From: Advenella sp048381675
GTDB lineage: Bacteria; Pseudomonadota; Gammaproteobacteria; Burkholderiales; Burkholderiaceae_B
Assembly (NCBI RefSeq): GCF_048381675.1
Contig: NZ_JBLWIS010000004.1
Coordinates: 219,456 to 283,455 of the forward strand
Direction of reading: 5' to 3'
Length of the DNA stretch: 64,000 nt
This document shows positions 16,514 through 24,610 of the stretch, piece after piece. The notes beneath the pieces were generated by a model. It searched no databases and was not told the origin of the DNA. It worked only from the letters and a program-made list of their open reading frames with translations. The translations under genes were made by a program, and so were the position numbers. How positions within the stretch are numbered: the first letter of the stretch is position 1; each line of letters starts with the position of its first letter.

Positions 16514-17591
16514 AAAATTGATTGAAGATGCCCGTCATTCTGTGGGTATTTGTAATTCATGTCGTTATTGTGAAGGATTTTGTGCCGTGTTTCCTGCCAT
16601 GGAGCAACGGCTGGATTTTACCAAGGGCGATATAAATTATCTGGCCAATTTATGTCATAACTGTAGCGAATGTTACTACGCCTGCCAGTATGCGCCACCG
16701 CATGAATTTAATGTGAATTTGCCGGTACAACTGGCTGCGGTGCGTCAAACGACCTATCAAAGTTATGCCTGGCCGCGTGGCATTGCGCGTGGTTTTGAAA
16801 AAAGCGGTTTATTGAGCAGCCTGTTTTTTATGTTGGCCCTTATTGTTCTTTTAGGTGTGGCAACCTTGTTTTCAAATGGCCTTTCTTCTGCGCCAGCCGG
16901 AGATTTCTACGCTATTTTCCCGCATGGTGTATTGGTAACGGTGTTTGGTTTGGCAGCCCTTTGGGTAGTGACGGCGCTGATAATGGGTTTTCGGGCTTTC
17001 CTGAAAGATACGGGTGAAAAGCCGGGTGAGCTGTTATCGTGGAAAAATGTCAAAGAGGGGATGGCCGATGCATTCAGCCTGAAATACTTGCATGGCAATG
17101 TGAAAACCGGATGTACTTACCCGGATGATGAAATTTCTCCGTGGCGTCGACGGTTCCATCACTTTACTTTTTATGGGTTCATGCTGTGTTTTGCCGCAAC
17201 CGTGTCTGGTACGATTTTCCACTATGTGTTTGGCTGGCAGGCACCGTACAATTTTTTCAGTTTGCCCAAACTCACAGGAACCATTGGCGGCATTAGCCTG
17301 GCAATTGGTACGGCGGGACAGTTTTGGCTCAAACGCAAAGCTGACCCGGCCATTGTGAATATCAGGCAGATGGGCATGGATTACGCGTTCATTGCACAAT
17401 TGTTCCTGGCTGCGGTTACCGGTCTTGCGCTGATGGTTTTCAGGGAAACACCGGCACTGGCGACTTTGCTGGTGATTCATTTGGCCGTTATTCTGTCTTT
17501 GTTCATAACCATGCCTTTTGGCAAGTTTGTGCATGGTTTGTACAGGCTGGGCGCATTGATTAAATACGCCAAAGAAAAACCTTTGCATTAA
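16500..17591 (+). CDS. tcuB: Tricarballylate utilisation protein TcuB (Fe-S, membrane)
   Basis: TcuB takes electrons from the TcuA flavin to the quinone pool. The 363-residue protein has two N-terminal CxxCxxCxxxC clusters (C18-C21-C24-C28 and C52-C55-C58-C62) for 4Fe-4S centres, then about six membrane helices (from residue 110 onwards) with histidines suited to heme or quinone sites. ATG at 16500 has AAGGAGG 9 bases upstream, inside tcuA, indicating translational coupling. It ends 4 bases into the convergent gluQ gene. The family is also called CitB in citrate utilisation. Confidence 0.9.
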   Translation: MQQLEKLIEDARHSVGICNSCRYCEGFCAVFPAMEQRLDFTKGDINYLANLCHNCSECYYACQYAPPHEFNVNLPVQLAAVRQTTYQSYAWPRGIARGFEKSGLLSSLFFMLALIVLLGVATLFSNGLSSAPAGDFYAIFPHGVLVTVFGLAALWVVTALIMGFRAFLKDTGEKPGELLSWKNVKEGMADAFSLKYLHGNVKTGCTYPDDEISPWRRRFHHFTFYGFMLCFAATVSGTIFHYVFGWQAPYNFFSLPKLTGTIGGISLAIGTAGQFWLKRKADPAIVNIRQMGMDYAFIAQLFLAAVTGLALMVFRETPALATLLVIHLAVILSLFITMPFGKFVHGLYRLGALIKYAKEKPLH

Positions 17592-18502
17592 AGCGTAGGG
17601 TGCACCGGCAGCAGCCCAAAGCGCCGGTGCCACACCGGCACGGCCTGTTGCCAGAATTGCGTTACGTTGCCCGCTGGCAAGGGGTCAAACCCCAGAGCCA
17701 GCCAGGCTTTACCCAGGCTGGCCAGCGGGTTTTGTATATCAATCGCGGTGGCATGGTTCTGTTTGGACAGTTTGCGTCCGTTTTCATCCAGAACCAGGGG
17801 AACATGCATCATGCGGGGAGTGGGATAACCCAGCATGCGGGCAATGCAATGCTGGCGGGCGGTTGAGCTTAGCAGGTCATTGCCCCGCACAATGTCGGTC
17901 ACACCCTGGTCATGATCATCAATGACCACCACCAGCTGGTAGGCAAACAGGCCATCGGCACGTTTAACAATAATGTCCCCCACTTCATTGACAACATCCT
18001 GGCTTTGTTCTCCCTGCCAGCGGTCCACAAAACGGACGATGCCTTCGGGCATGACAAGGCGCCAGGCCCGGGCAGGGCGGTTGCCGGCAATACCATGGCG
18101 ACAGGTGCCGGCATAAGGGCGTTCGCCATGCAGACCGAGCCTGTCGTTTTCAATGGCGTTACTGACAATTTCCTTGCGGGTGCAGGCGCAGCCGTAGATA
18201 AGCCCGCGCTCTTTCAGTTGATTGAATACTTCCTGATAACGGTTCAGGCGTGATGACTGCCAGATGACCGGGCCGTCCCAGTGCATGCCAAGGGCCTGCA
18301 ATTGTTGCATGATGGTGTGATCGGCCCCGGCCACCACACGCGGGGTATCAATGTCTTCGATGCGCAGCAGCCACTGGCCGTGGCGGGCACGGGCATCAAG
18401 ATAGCTGGCCATGGCGGCCACCAGCGAGCCGTCGTGTAACGGTCCGCTGGGGCTGGGCGCAAAACGGCCAATGTAATTAGTGCAGGAGTTTGGCTCCATC
18501 AT
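17588..18502 (-). CDS. gluQ: Glutamyl-Q tRNA(Asp) synthetase
   Basis: This short paralog of GluRS transfers glutamate to queuosine-34 of tRNA(Asp). At 304 residues it lacks the anticodon-binding domain. The HIGH-like motif is SPSGPLHDGSL and the KMSKS-like motif is KLSKQNHA. The zinc site is C-A-C-T-R near residue 105 with a later T-C-R-H-G. The usual phenylalanine before G-S-L is replaced by aspartate (HDGS), a minor difference. Two ATGs at 18502 and 18499 are possible. Its start overlaps the end of smg by about 26 bases, so it is probably in one transcript with smg. Confidence 0.9.
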   Translation of the reverse strand: MMEPNSCTNYIGRFAPSPSGPLHDGSLVAAMASYLDARARHGQWLLRIEDIDTPRVVAGADHTIMQQLQALGMHWDGPVIWQSSRLNRYQEVFNQLKERGLIYGCACTRKEIVSNAIENDRLGLHGERPYAGTCRHGIAGNRPARAWRLVMPEGIVRFVDRWQGEQSQDVVNEVGDIIVKRADGLFAYQLVVVIDDHDQGVTDIVRGNDLLSSTARQHCIARMLGYPTPRMMHVPLVLDENGRKLSKQNHATAIDIQNPLASLGKAWLALGFDPLPAGNVTQFWQQAVPVWHRRFGLLPVHPTL

Positions 18503-18941
18503 CGGTGAGCAGCTCTTCCAGGACCAGGTGATCCACGTCGGCTTCCTGGCTCCAGAGCACCATTAAGGTAATGATTTTAAAATGCTCAAGAGATACCGGA
18601 GCCTCAGCGTCAGGGGTGGCCATGGCGCGGTCGATCACGATTTCACGCAATGCGGGGGTAATGGCACCCGAGTTTTCCAGAAAACAGAGAAAACCGATGG
18701 CCTCAGGCCCCAGGTGCTGTTGTTCATATTTTGCATAAACACGTGTGCTGGTGGCAGACATGTCCGACAACTCACCGCTGTGTTCGGTGGTTTCGGCAAG
18801 ACCATACAGCCAGCCAATGGCATCGCTAATGTCTTCATGTTCGAAGCCAGCGGCCACTAAACGCTTGGTAAGCACGTCGGTAGACGGGCAAGCATCTGGT
18901 GTATAGTAGTTTTCAAAGAGATAAACCAGAACATCGAACAT
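18477..18941 (-). CDS. smg: Smg family protein (DUF494)
   Basis: The 154-residue protein begins MFDVLVYLFENYY, the signature of Smg. The family is conserved in beta- and gammaproteobacteria near dprA and topA but its role is not known. The start is placed at 18941, with GGAAG 8 bases upstream; ten extra codons in the longest frame are not supported. The C-terminal half contains the typical FKIITLMVLWSQE. Here smg is coupled to gluQ by overlapping ends and not followed by topA. Confidence 0.85.
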   Translation of the reverse strand: MFDVLVYLFENYYTPDACPSTDVLTKRLVAAGFEHEDISDAIGWLYGLAETTEHSGELSDMSATSTRVYAKYEQQHLGPEAIGFLCFLENSGAITPALREIVIDRAMATPDAEAPVSLEHFKIITLMVLWSQEADVDHLVLEELLTDDGAKLLH

Positions 18942-19176
18942 AGTTGTAACTTCCGAAAAAGGTTTATTCAAAGGCAGACTTCATGATAACTGAAAATATC
19001 AAAAAGAATGGCTAAATACAATTGCAAATGAACTTTTGGGAAGCGATAGTTGTTTCATTAAGATGCGGGTGTGTAACTTTGCCCACAGAATTGTTTTTTA
19101 ATCGCACAGCCACGGGTATTTTGTCTAAAATGCTGTGTCTGTTTTGTTTAGTTCATTGCCTCTGAAAGGAATTGTC

Positions 19177-20367
19177 ATGGCATTTAATCCTGCTGACGTA
19201 AAGTCGTTAATGGAAATCACCTCCCGTCCCGAACTGATCTTTGTCAAGGGCGAAGGTTCCTGGCTAGAGGATCAGGATGGCCGACGATACCTTGACATTA
19301 TGCAGGGCTGGGCCGTTAACTGCCTGGGGCATTGTCCTCCTGAAGTGGTCAAGGCCATTGAACACCAGGCCAAAGTGCTGATCAATCCCTCCCCCGGGTT
19401 TTACAACCAGCCATCCATCGAGCTGGCCAACCGCCTGACCTCTGCTTCATGCTTTGATCGCGTGTTTTTTGCCAATAGCGGTGCCGAAGCCAATGAAGGC
19501 GCCATCAAGCTGGCTCGTAAATGGGGGCAGATTCATCGTAACGGCGCTTACAAAATCATTACCTTCGACCACAGTTTTCATGGCCGTACCCTGGCCACCA
19601 TGTCCGCTTCCGGCAAGGCCGGCTGGGACAAGAAATTTGCTCCCCAGGTTGATGGCTTTCCAAAAGCCATCCTGAACTATCTGGATTCCGTGCGCGATCT
19701 GATTGATGACCAGACTGTGGCCGTTATGCTGGAGCCAGTACAGGGCGAGGGCGGCGTGATTCCGGCCGATCTGCAATTCATGCAAGAGCTGCGTGCCCTG
19801 ACCTGTGAAAAAGGCATTTTGCTGATTGTCGACGAAGTGCAAACCGGCATGGCTCGCTGTGGCACCATGTTTGCCTACCAGCACTATGGCATTGAGCCTG
19901 ACATCATGACCCTCGGCAAGGGCATTGGTGGCGGGGTACCCTTGTCTGCATTGCTGTGTCGTGAAGAAGTGGCCTGCTTTGAGCATGGTGACCAAGGGGG
20001 TACCTACAATGGCAACCCGCTAATGACCGCTGCCGGGGTAGCCGTGTTTGATGTGCTGAATGCACCGGGCTTCATGGAAAGCATCAATGAACGTGCCCAA
20101 TACCTGTCTGATGGCCTGAATGCGCTGTCAGCCAAATGGGGCATGAAAGGCGAGCGTGGCCTTGGCTTGTTACGTGCCCTGATCCTGGATCGTGAAGATG
20201 GCAACGCCATTGTTGAAGCTGCCCGTAAACGTGCCCCTGAAGGCTTGTTGTTGAATGCGCCACGCACCAATTTGCTGCGCTTCATGCCTGCGCTTAACAT
20301 TAGCAAGGAAGAAATTGACCTGATGCTGGGCTGGCTTGATGAGTTGATTGCACAGGTTCGCCAATAA
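19177..20367 (+). CDS. argD: Acetylornithine/succinyldiaminopimelate-type aminotransferase
   Basis: A PLP-dependent class III aminotransferase of 396 residues that transfers the amino group between N-acetylornithine and 2-oxoglutarate in arginine synthesis, or the equivalent step in lysine synthesis. Seen are GQVLNP-type opening (NPADVKSLMEITSRPE), FFANSGAEANEGAIKLAR, the PLP aspartate in IVDEVQTGMARCG and the Schiff-base lysine in MTLGKGIGGGVPLSALL. ATG at 19177 has AAAGGA 7 bases upstream; 14 longer codons are not supported. It stands alone and is followed by a terminator. A close class III relative with another substrate cannot be excluded. Confidence 0.85.
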   Translation: MAFNPADVKSLMEITSRPELIFVKGEGSWLEDQDGRRYLDIMQGWAVNCLGHCPPEVVKAIEHQAKVLINPSPGFYNQPSIELANRLTSASCFDRVFFANSGAEANEGAIKLARKWGQIHRNGAYKIITFDHSFHGRTLATMSASGKAGWDKKFAPQVDGFPKAILNYLDSVRDLIDDQTVAVMLEPVQGEGGVIPADLQFMQELRALTCEKGILLIVDEVQTGMARCGTMFAYQHYGIEPDIMTLGKGIGGGVPLSALLCREEVACFEHGDQGGTYNGNPLMTAAGVAVFDVLNAPGFMESINERAQYLSDGLNALSAKWGMKGERGLGLLRALILDREDGNAIVEAARKRAPEGLLLNAPRTNLLRFMPALNISKEEIDLMLGWLDELIAQVRQ

Positions 20368-20398
20368 GCCCTCAGGCAAATTTTTACCTGATTGCAAG

Positions 20399-20435
20399 CG
20401 CCCCTGTTTTGTTAAACGGGGGCGTATTCATTTTA
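20399..20435 (+). terminator. Rho-independent terminator after argD
   Basis: CGCCCCTGTTT and AAACGGGGGCG form a stem of eleven pairs (one wobble) with a TGTT loop, followed by TATTCATTTT. The T tract is imperfect. Confidence 0.6.
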
Positions 20436-20519
20436 AAAAGCAGTTTTTGACAAGAATATGAAGTGTTTTTTACCCTGCATCGGTAAACCCGTATTTTTGC
20501 CTTAACGGAGTCACATCTT

Positions 20520-20783
20520 ATGAGCAATGAAATTGATGAGTTGAAAGCACTGGTGATTGAGCTTTCAAACAACCTGAACCAATGCATGGCCCAACAGGCT
20601 GCCTTGCAGCATGCTATTTATGCCTTAATGGCGAACGTTACTGATCGCAAGGCGGTTGCCAATTCGCTGACTGTTTGTGCTGAAGGCTTTATGGCTCATA
20701 GCCGGGAAATGGCGTTGCCGGATGAAATGATGGAAACTTATCAGGATGAAATAGCCGAGTTGCTGGACAGCCTGGAAGAGTAG
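20520..20783 (+). CDS. Hypothetical small protein, 87 residues
   Basis: A short acidic helical protein with a heptad-like first third (DELKALVIELSNNLNQCMAQ) and an acidic end (DEIAELLDSLEE). CGGAG lies 8 bases ahead of the ATG. No signal or membrane segment is present, and no family is recognised. It is likely a real gene because of its coding bias and ribosome site. It is convergent with the next small gene. Confidence 0.6.
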   Translation: MSNEIDELKALVIELSNNLNQCMAQQAALQHAIYALMANVTDRKAVANSLTVCAEGFMAHSREMALPDEMMETYQDEIAELLDSLEE

Positions 20784-20792
20784 GTTTAAGGC

Positions 20793-21035
20793 TTAATGCA
20801 GCAGGCCAATGAAGTGCTCTTTTGCCTGTATGGTAAGTTTTTTCAGCAGGCGTTCGGCCTGTTCCTGGCCCACGCCTTGGTTTTTGACGTTCTCGATGAA
20901 AACCAGCAATGAAGATTGCACCAGTTTCATGCCGCCGGCCTGATCGGGTTCAAACTGGAGTCCTGACACATGTTCAAGAATACCGTTGCTGTGACGGCGC
21001 CAGCCATTTGGGGCAAATTTGGGCAGTGAGGTCAT
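20793..21035 (-). CDS. Hypothetical small protein, 80 residues
   Basis: A soluble protein starting MTSLPKFAPNGWRRHSNG and ending in a helical section (AERLLKKLTIQAKEHFIGLLH). Composition and codon use match the neighbours. No family is recognised. It ends 9 bases from the convergent 87-residue gene. A possible GGTCAT start context has no clear ribosome site. Confidence 0.5.
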   Translation of the reverse strand: MTSLPKFAPNGWRRHSNGILEHVSGLQFEPDQAGGMKLVQSSLLVFIENVKNQGVGQEQAERLLKKLTIQAKEHFIGLLH

Positions 21036-21101
21036 GGTTGTGTGTTTACGTAAATGCTAAAGTATTAGTTTAGCGGTTTTTGTTTAAGGTGTTATGTTCA
21101 T

Positions 21102-21131
21102 TTGCATGATTGGCCATTGAAATGATAGAAT
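21102..21131 (+). promoter_or_regulatory. Sigma-70-type promoter of tRNA-Thr
   Basis: TTGCAT (-35) is 18 bases from TAGAAT (-10), about 26 bases before the mature tRNA start. Confidence 0.55.
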
Positions 21132-21157
21132 GCAAAGCTTACTAACAATAATAACAA

Positions 21158-21233
21158 GCCGATGTAGCTCAGTCGGTAGAGCAGCTCATTCGTAATGAGA
21201 AGGTCGGAGGTTCGATTCCTCTCCTCGGCACCA
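21158..21233 (+). tRNA. thrW: tRNA-Thr, anticodon CGT
   Basis: A 76-base cloverleaf with GCCGATG acceptor strand, D-loop AGTCGGTA, anticodon loop TTCGTAA (anticodon CGT, reads ACG), T-loop TTCGATT and encoded CCA. In the acceptor stem the pair T6 with the opposing C does not match, while the other six positions do. Symbol by analogy with the E. coli gene of the same anticodon. Confidence 0.95.
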
Positions 21234-21249
21234 ATAAAAACATGCACTT

Positions 21250-21278
21250 ACGCCAGCCTTAACGGGTTGGCGTTTTTG
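21250..21278 (+). terminator. Terminator after tRNA-Thr
   Basis: ACGCCAGCC and GGTTGGCGT form a 9-bp stem (one wobble) around TTAACG, then TTTTTG. Confidence 0.75.
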
Positions 21279-21329
21279 CTTTTCTGGTTTGGGTAGCCTT
21301 TTTTTCAACATCAACGGGCATGCGCAATA

Positions 21330-21353
21330 AAAAACCCGCCATCATGACGGGTT
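21330..21353 (-). terminator. Terminator after the DJ-1/PfpI gene
   Basis: On the minus strand AACCCG and CGGGTT pair around a short loop and precede TTTTTTATT, downstream of the DJ-1/PfpI gene. Confidence 0.6.
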
Positions 21354-21407
21354 GGTGGATTTTCGTGTTTGTTTTAGTCGACCTTTGATATTGACCAGTC
21401 AGGCCAA

Positions 21408-22091
21408 TTATCTTTTCAGCATGTCAACCAGCGCCAGTGCCACTTTTTCTGACGAGGCCGGGTTCTGTCCGGTAATTAACTTGCCATCAATAACCACATG
21501 TTCTTCCCAATTGCCCGCTTTGCTTAGCAGTGCACCTTTATTGCGCAGTTCTGTTTCAACCAGATAGGGGACAACCTCTTCATAAGCAACGGCTTTTTCT
21601 TCTTCATCACTAAAGCAGGTAAGCTTTTTGCCTTTGACAAGAGGTGTACCTTCTGGGGTGTTAACGTCTAGCAAGACACAGCCGGCATGACAAACAGCCG
21701 CAACAATTTTGCCGTTATTCCAGAAATCCTGGATGAGTTTTATTGAATGTTCATCGTACCGAAGATCCCATAAGGGGCCATGGCCACCGGGATAAAAAAT
21801 GGCATCGTGGCCGGTAGCAAAGGTTTTTTTCAGTACCACCGTGTCTTGCATCAATTGCTGCACCCGGCTGTCATTCTTGTAACGCTTGTATAAGGCTGAG
21901 TCTTCAATGGCGGCAACCGAAGCCGGATCAATGGGCACGGCCCCACCTTTGGGGGTGGCCAGCTCTACGGGAATACCTTTGTCGGTAAAAACATAATAGG
22001 GAGCCAGGAATTCCTCAAGCCACACCCCGGTAGCTTTACCTGAATTACCCATTTTATCGTTAGACGTTAAGACGATCAGTATCGACATCAT
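21408..22091 (-). CDS. DJ-1/PfpI-family protein (type 1 glutamine amidotransferase fold)
   Basis: The 226-residue protein has the DJ-1 fold signature: FYPGGHGPLWDL near 98-109 and the nucleophile elbow AAVCHAGCVLL with Cys133 followed by His134. The spacing and the E near residue 25 fit the class that includes glyoxalase III and chaperone-type HchA relatives. The 33 extra N-terminal codons of the longest frame are unsupported; GGAG precedes the tandem ATGs at 22091/22088. Probable role is detoxifying dicarbonyls or repairing glycated molecules. Substrate is not determined by sequence. Confidence 0.82.
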   Translation of the reverse strand: MMSILIVLTSNDKMGNSGKATGVWLEEFLAPYYVFTDKGIPVELATPKGGAVPIDPASVAAIEDSALYKRYKNDSRVQQLMQDTVVLKKTFATGHDAIFYPGGHGPLWDLRYDEHSIKLIQDFWNNGKIVAAVCHAGCVLLDVNTPEGTPLVKGKKLTCFSDEEEKAVAYEEVVPYLVETELRNKGALLSKAGNWEEHVVIDGKLITGQNPASSEKVALALVDMLKR

Positions 22092-22468
22092 TATTCTCCA
22101 GTTGCGAAGTTGTTCCTGTGATTGTATATGATCGTGATTTTTGTTGGTGGTAAGTCTTGTATTTAAGCCGAGGGGCTTGAGTAACATGTTTTGATAAGCA
22201 TCTTTGGTATCCAGGATTAACGTCAGCTTTACTAAAATTGACGCTTTGAGACTTGTTGATACAGGTGGGGGAATGTTAAGTTCAATATTCTCAATTAATA
22301 TTTCTTTATAAATTGAGGGTATTAAGTAGCCTTTACTTTAAATTTGCTCTTGGTTAAGGATGAAGGGTTTAGGGCGCTTGCCCTGAAGTGGTGTAATCCA
22401 CCGGTCTGCATAAGTAATTGTTGGCTCGGCATACTTATCCAGACAAAACATTCTCATCGGAGAAAACT
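22092..22468. other. Divergent intergenic region, 377 bases
   Basis: Between the DJ-1/PfpI and carbonic anhydrase genes there is no credible coding frame. It is AT-rich and includes a short hairpin AGGGC-GCTT-GCCCT near 22370-22384. It presumably holds divergent promoters, none of which is clear. Confidence 0.4.
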
Positions 22469-23221
22469 ATGCAACACATACATAACTGCTGTCAGCCTGA
22501 CATTCCACAAAACCAAGCTCGTCGTAACTGGCTCAAGATCAGTGCCGGAGCAGGTGCTGCCTTGGCGACAGGGCTGTCTGTCATTCCGGCTACCGCATCG
22601 GCTGCTTCGCTAACACAAGAACAGCGCGACGCCATGACACCTGACCAAGTCATTGCCATGTTGCGCGAAGGTAATGAGCGTTTTCGCAGTGGCAAGATGC
22701 AATCACATGATTTTCTTGCCCAGAAAAGAATGACCGCAACAGGCCAATATCCGGCTGCTGTTATCCTGAGTTGCATCGATTCACGTGCTCCTGGTGAGAT
22801 CATTTTCGATACAGGCATTGGTGATGCTTTTGGTGCACGTATTGCAGGTAATATTTCCACGCCAGACTTGATTGGCAGTATGGAATTCGCCTGTGCTGTG
22901 GCTGGTGCAAAACTGGTGTTGGTGATGGGACATACTTCCTGTGGTGCAATTGCAGGTGCAATTGGGGGTGTACAGTTGGGTAATTTGACTGGCTTGCTGG
23001 AACAAATCACGCCAGCCGTTGCTGCAACTACCTATACTGGGGAACGCAATAGTAGCAATCGTGAATTCGTTGATGCGGTTGCCAAGCAGAATGTGTTGAT
23101 GACGATAGAAAACATTCGCAAAAAAAGTCCCGTGCTGGATGGGCTCGAAAAAGAAGGTAGAATCAAGATTGTTGGTTCTATGTACAATCTGTCAAATGGC
23201 GAAGTGACTTTCTTGAATTAA
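22469..23221 (+). CDS. Beta-class carbonic anhydrase with Tat signal
   Basis: The protein interconverts CO2 and bicarbonate at a zinc. In the 250-residue product zinc and active-site residues are C102-x-D104-x-R106 (SCIDSRAPGE) and H155-xx-C158 (GHTSCGA), the standard beta-class set. The first 47 residues form a twin-arginine signal: A-R-R-N-W-L-K at 17-23, then AGAGAALATGLSVIPATASA. Most bacterial beta enzymes are cytoplasmic; this one should be exported folded to the periplasm. ATG at 22469 has CGGAG about 5 bases upstream. A terminator follows and the gene stands alone. Confidence 0.9.
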   Translation: MQHIHNCCQPDIPQNQARRNWLKISAGAGAALATGLSVIPATASAASLTQEQRDAMTPDQVIAMLREGNERFRSGKMQSHDFLAQKRMTATGQYPAAVILSCIDSRAPGEIIFDTGIGDAFGARIAGNISTPDLIGSMEFACAVAGAKLVLVMGHTSCGAIAGAIGGVQLGNLTGLLEQITPAVAATTYTGERNSSNREFVDAVAKQNVLMTIENIRKKSPVLDGLEKEGRIKIVGSMYNLSNGEVTFLN

Positions 23222-23259
23222 GTCATTGTTATATCAAACGTTTAGCAGTTTTGAAAAGT

Positions 23260-23290
23260 AATGGCCGCCATCAAAAGCGGCCATTTTTTT
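23260..23290 (+). terminator. Terminator after carbonic anhydrase
   Basis: ATGGCCGC pairs with GCGGCCAT over an eight-base loop, then seven T residues. Confidence 0.85.
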
Positions 23291-23349
23291 AAGTAAATGG
23301 ACATTGCAGCGTTAGTGAACAGAGCCAGGCTAATGTGATGGAGACCCTT

Positions 23350-23931
23350 ATGCAAACCCTTCCTCAAGATATCCTGCATTTCTGGTTTGAAGAAAGTACA
23401 CCGCAAATGTGGTTTCAGGGCAATAAAGCCTACGATCAGACCATACGTGAACGCTTTGGTGAAGTTTGCGAGGCGGCGGCACGAGGCGAGTGTCATGAAT
23501 GGCGTGACACCATGAAAGGGCGGTTGGCTGAAATCATTGTACTGGACCAATTTTCGCGCAATATCTGGCGTGATACGCCGCGAGCCTTTAGCCAGGATGG
23601 CATGGCGCTGGTGCTGGCTCAAGAGGCCATCAAGCTTCCAGAATACCGGGCCTTGTCCACCATGGAAAGAAAATTTGTCATCATGCCCTTCATGCATTCG
23701 GAATCACGGATAATTCATGAAACTGCTTTGGTTCTGTTTACAGAATTGGGTGATGCCGCGACGCTGGAGCATGAAATCCAGCACAAAGGCATGATAGACA
23801 AGTTCGGCCGTTATCCTACCCGCAATAAAATCCTGGGGCGTGAAACCAGCGAAGTGGAAGAGGCCTTTTATAAGGATTTAACCCAAACCTGGGAAGATAT
23901 TATCAACCAGGCGCAAGGATCACCGGAGTAA
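23350..23931 (+). CDS. DUF924 family protein
   Basis: The 193-residue soluble protein has the DUF924 signature: ILHFWFEE near the start, WF.GNKAYDQTIRERFG, LAEIIVLDQFSRNIWRDTPRAF and MPFMHSE. The family is an all-helical, TPR-like fold found widely in bacteria; no biochemical role is established. The ATG at 23350 is preferred because GGAG lies 6 bases upstream, while the first ATGs of the longest frame lack one. It stands between a terminator and a non-coding stretch. Confidence 0.85.
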   Translation: MQTLPQDILHFWFEESTPQMWFQGNKAYDQTIRERFGEVCEAAARGECHEWRDTMKGRLAEIIVLDQFSRNIWRDTPRAFSQDGMALVLAQEAIKLPEYRALSTMERKFVIMPFMHSESRIIHETALVLFTELGDAATLEHEIQHKGMIDKFGRYPTRNKILGRETSEVEEAFYKDLTQTWEDIINQAQGSPE

Positions 23932-24254
23932 TTTTTTCGGCAGAAAACACGCCTGTCAATCTTCGCTTAATAGAACAATGTGACAGATAAGGACTTAAGC
24001 AGCCCGATATCCTGAGCAGGTACAGCGCTACCATGAGCAATGCCGCTTTGCTGCTGGTGATTGCGCAATATTTATCGACCAGGGTATGTCGCATATTCTG
24101 CCTGGCTGGGCAAATTTTGGTCAAAAATCCCCTCCGTTCATTACGACAAAATAAAGTCAATACATAAACTTTTTTCCTAAATCAAAATATGCACTTGAAT
24201 TCATATGAGTTTAAATGCATAATATGGCTTCTGATCCATATCGAGAAAATTTTC
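23932..24254. other. Non-coding stretch with a possible decayed reading frame
   Basis: No complete gene is seen. On the plus strand a frame of 51 codons, open from 23999 to 24154 without a start codon, has protein-like composition (middle part GDCAIFIDQGMSHILPGW), but upstream frames have many stops. It may be the remnant of a gene. An 85-codon frame on the minus strand is judged a shadow. Confidence 0.3.
24188..24223 (+). promoter_or_regulatory. Promoter of the XRE-nspC group with flanking inverted repeat
   Basis: TTGAAT (24195-24200), a 17-base spacer and CATAAT (24218-24223) fit a sigma-70 promoter. TATGCA (24188-24193) and TGCATA (24216-24221) are inverted copies that bracket the -35 and overlap the -10, a plausible site for autoregulation by the XRE protein. 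Binding is inferred. Confidence 0.5.
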
Positions 24255-24590
24255 ATGTCAAAAAAGCGTGATAACCCAATTATTGCCCATACGCCTGAAA
24301 GCACCGCTAAAAGCGATCTTTCCATCATGCCGCGGGCCACGCTCAAACAGTTACGAAAAATGGCCAAGTTAACTCAGGCCGACTTGTCCGAAACCATGGG
24401 CGTTGGGCAAGACACCATTTCCCGTCTTGAAAAACGCCACGACATGTTGCTCTCTACCATTAGCCACTATATTGAAAATCTGGGGGGCAAGCTTGAAGTG
24501 GTTGCCCTGTTTCCCAACCGTCCGGCTATCGTGATTGATTGCCTGGAAGAGGCACATGAATCAAGCAAGAAAAGCCGTCCACCCGATTGA
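24255..24590 (+). CDS. XRE-family helix-turn-helix protein (HigA-like)
   Basis: The 111-residue protein has a helix-turn-helix at about residues 30-75 (TLKQLRKMAKLTQADLSETM; VGQDTISRLEK) and a short C-terminal strand segment (GGKLEVVALFPNRPAIVI) typical of antitoxins of HigA2 type. No RelE/HigB toxin gene lies upstream or downstream; the nearest upstream DNA is decayed. It ends 20 bases before nspC, so it may act as a regulator of the polyamine genes or simply share a transcript. The start is ATG at 24255, chosen over an upstream ATG inside the promoter region. Confidence 0.75.
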   Translation: MSKKRDNPIIAHTPESTAKSDLSIMPRATLKQLRKMAKLTQADLSETMGVGQDTISRLEKRHDMLLSTISHYIENLGGKLEVVALFPNRPAIVIDCLEEAHESSKKSRPPD

Positions 24591-24610
24591 TAAAAGGTAA
24601 AAAAATATCA

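Noticed and set aside
23903..24160. 85-codon frame on the minus strand after DUF924
   Set aside because: Overlaps the end of DUF924 and lacks a ribosome site or a recognisable family.
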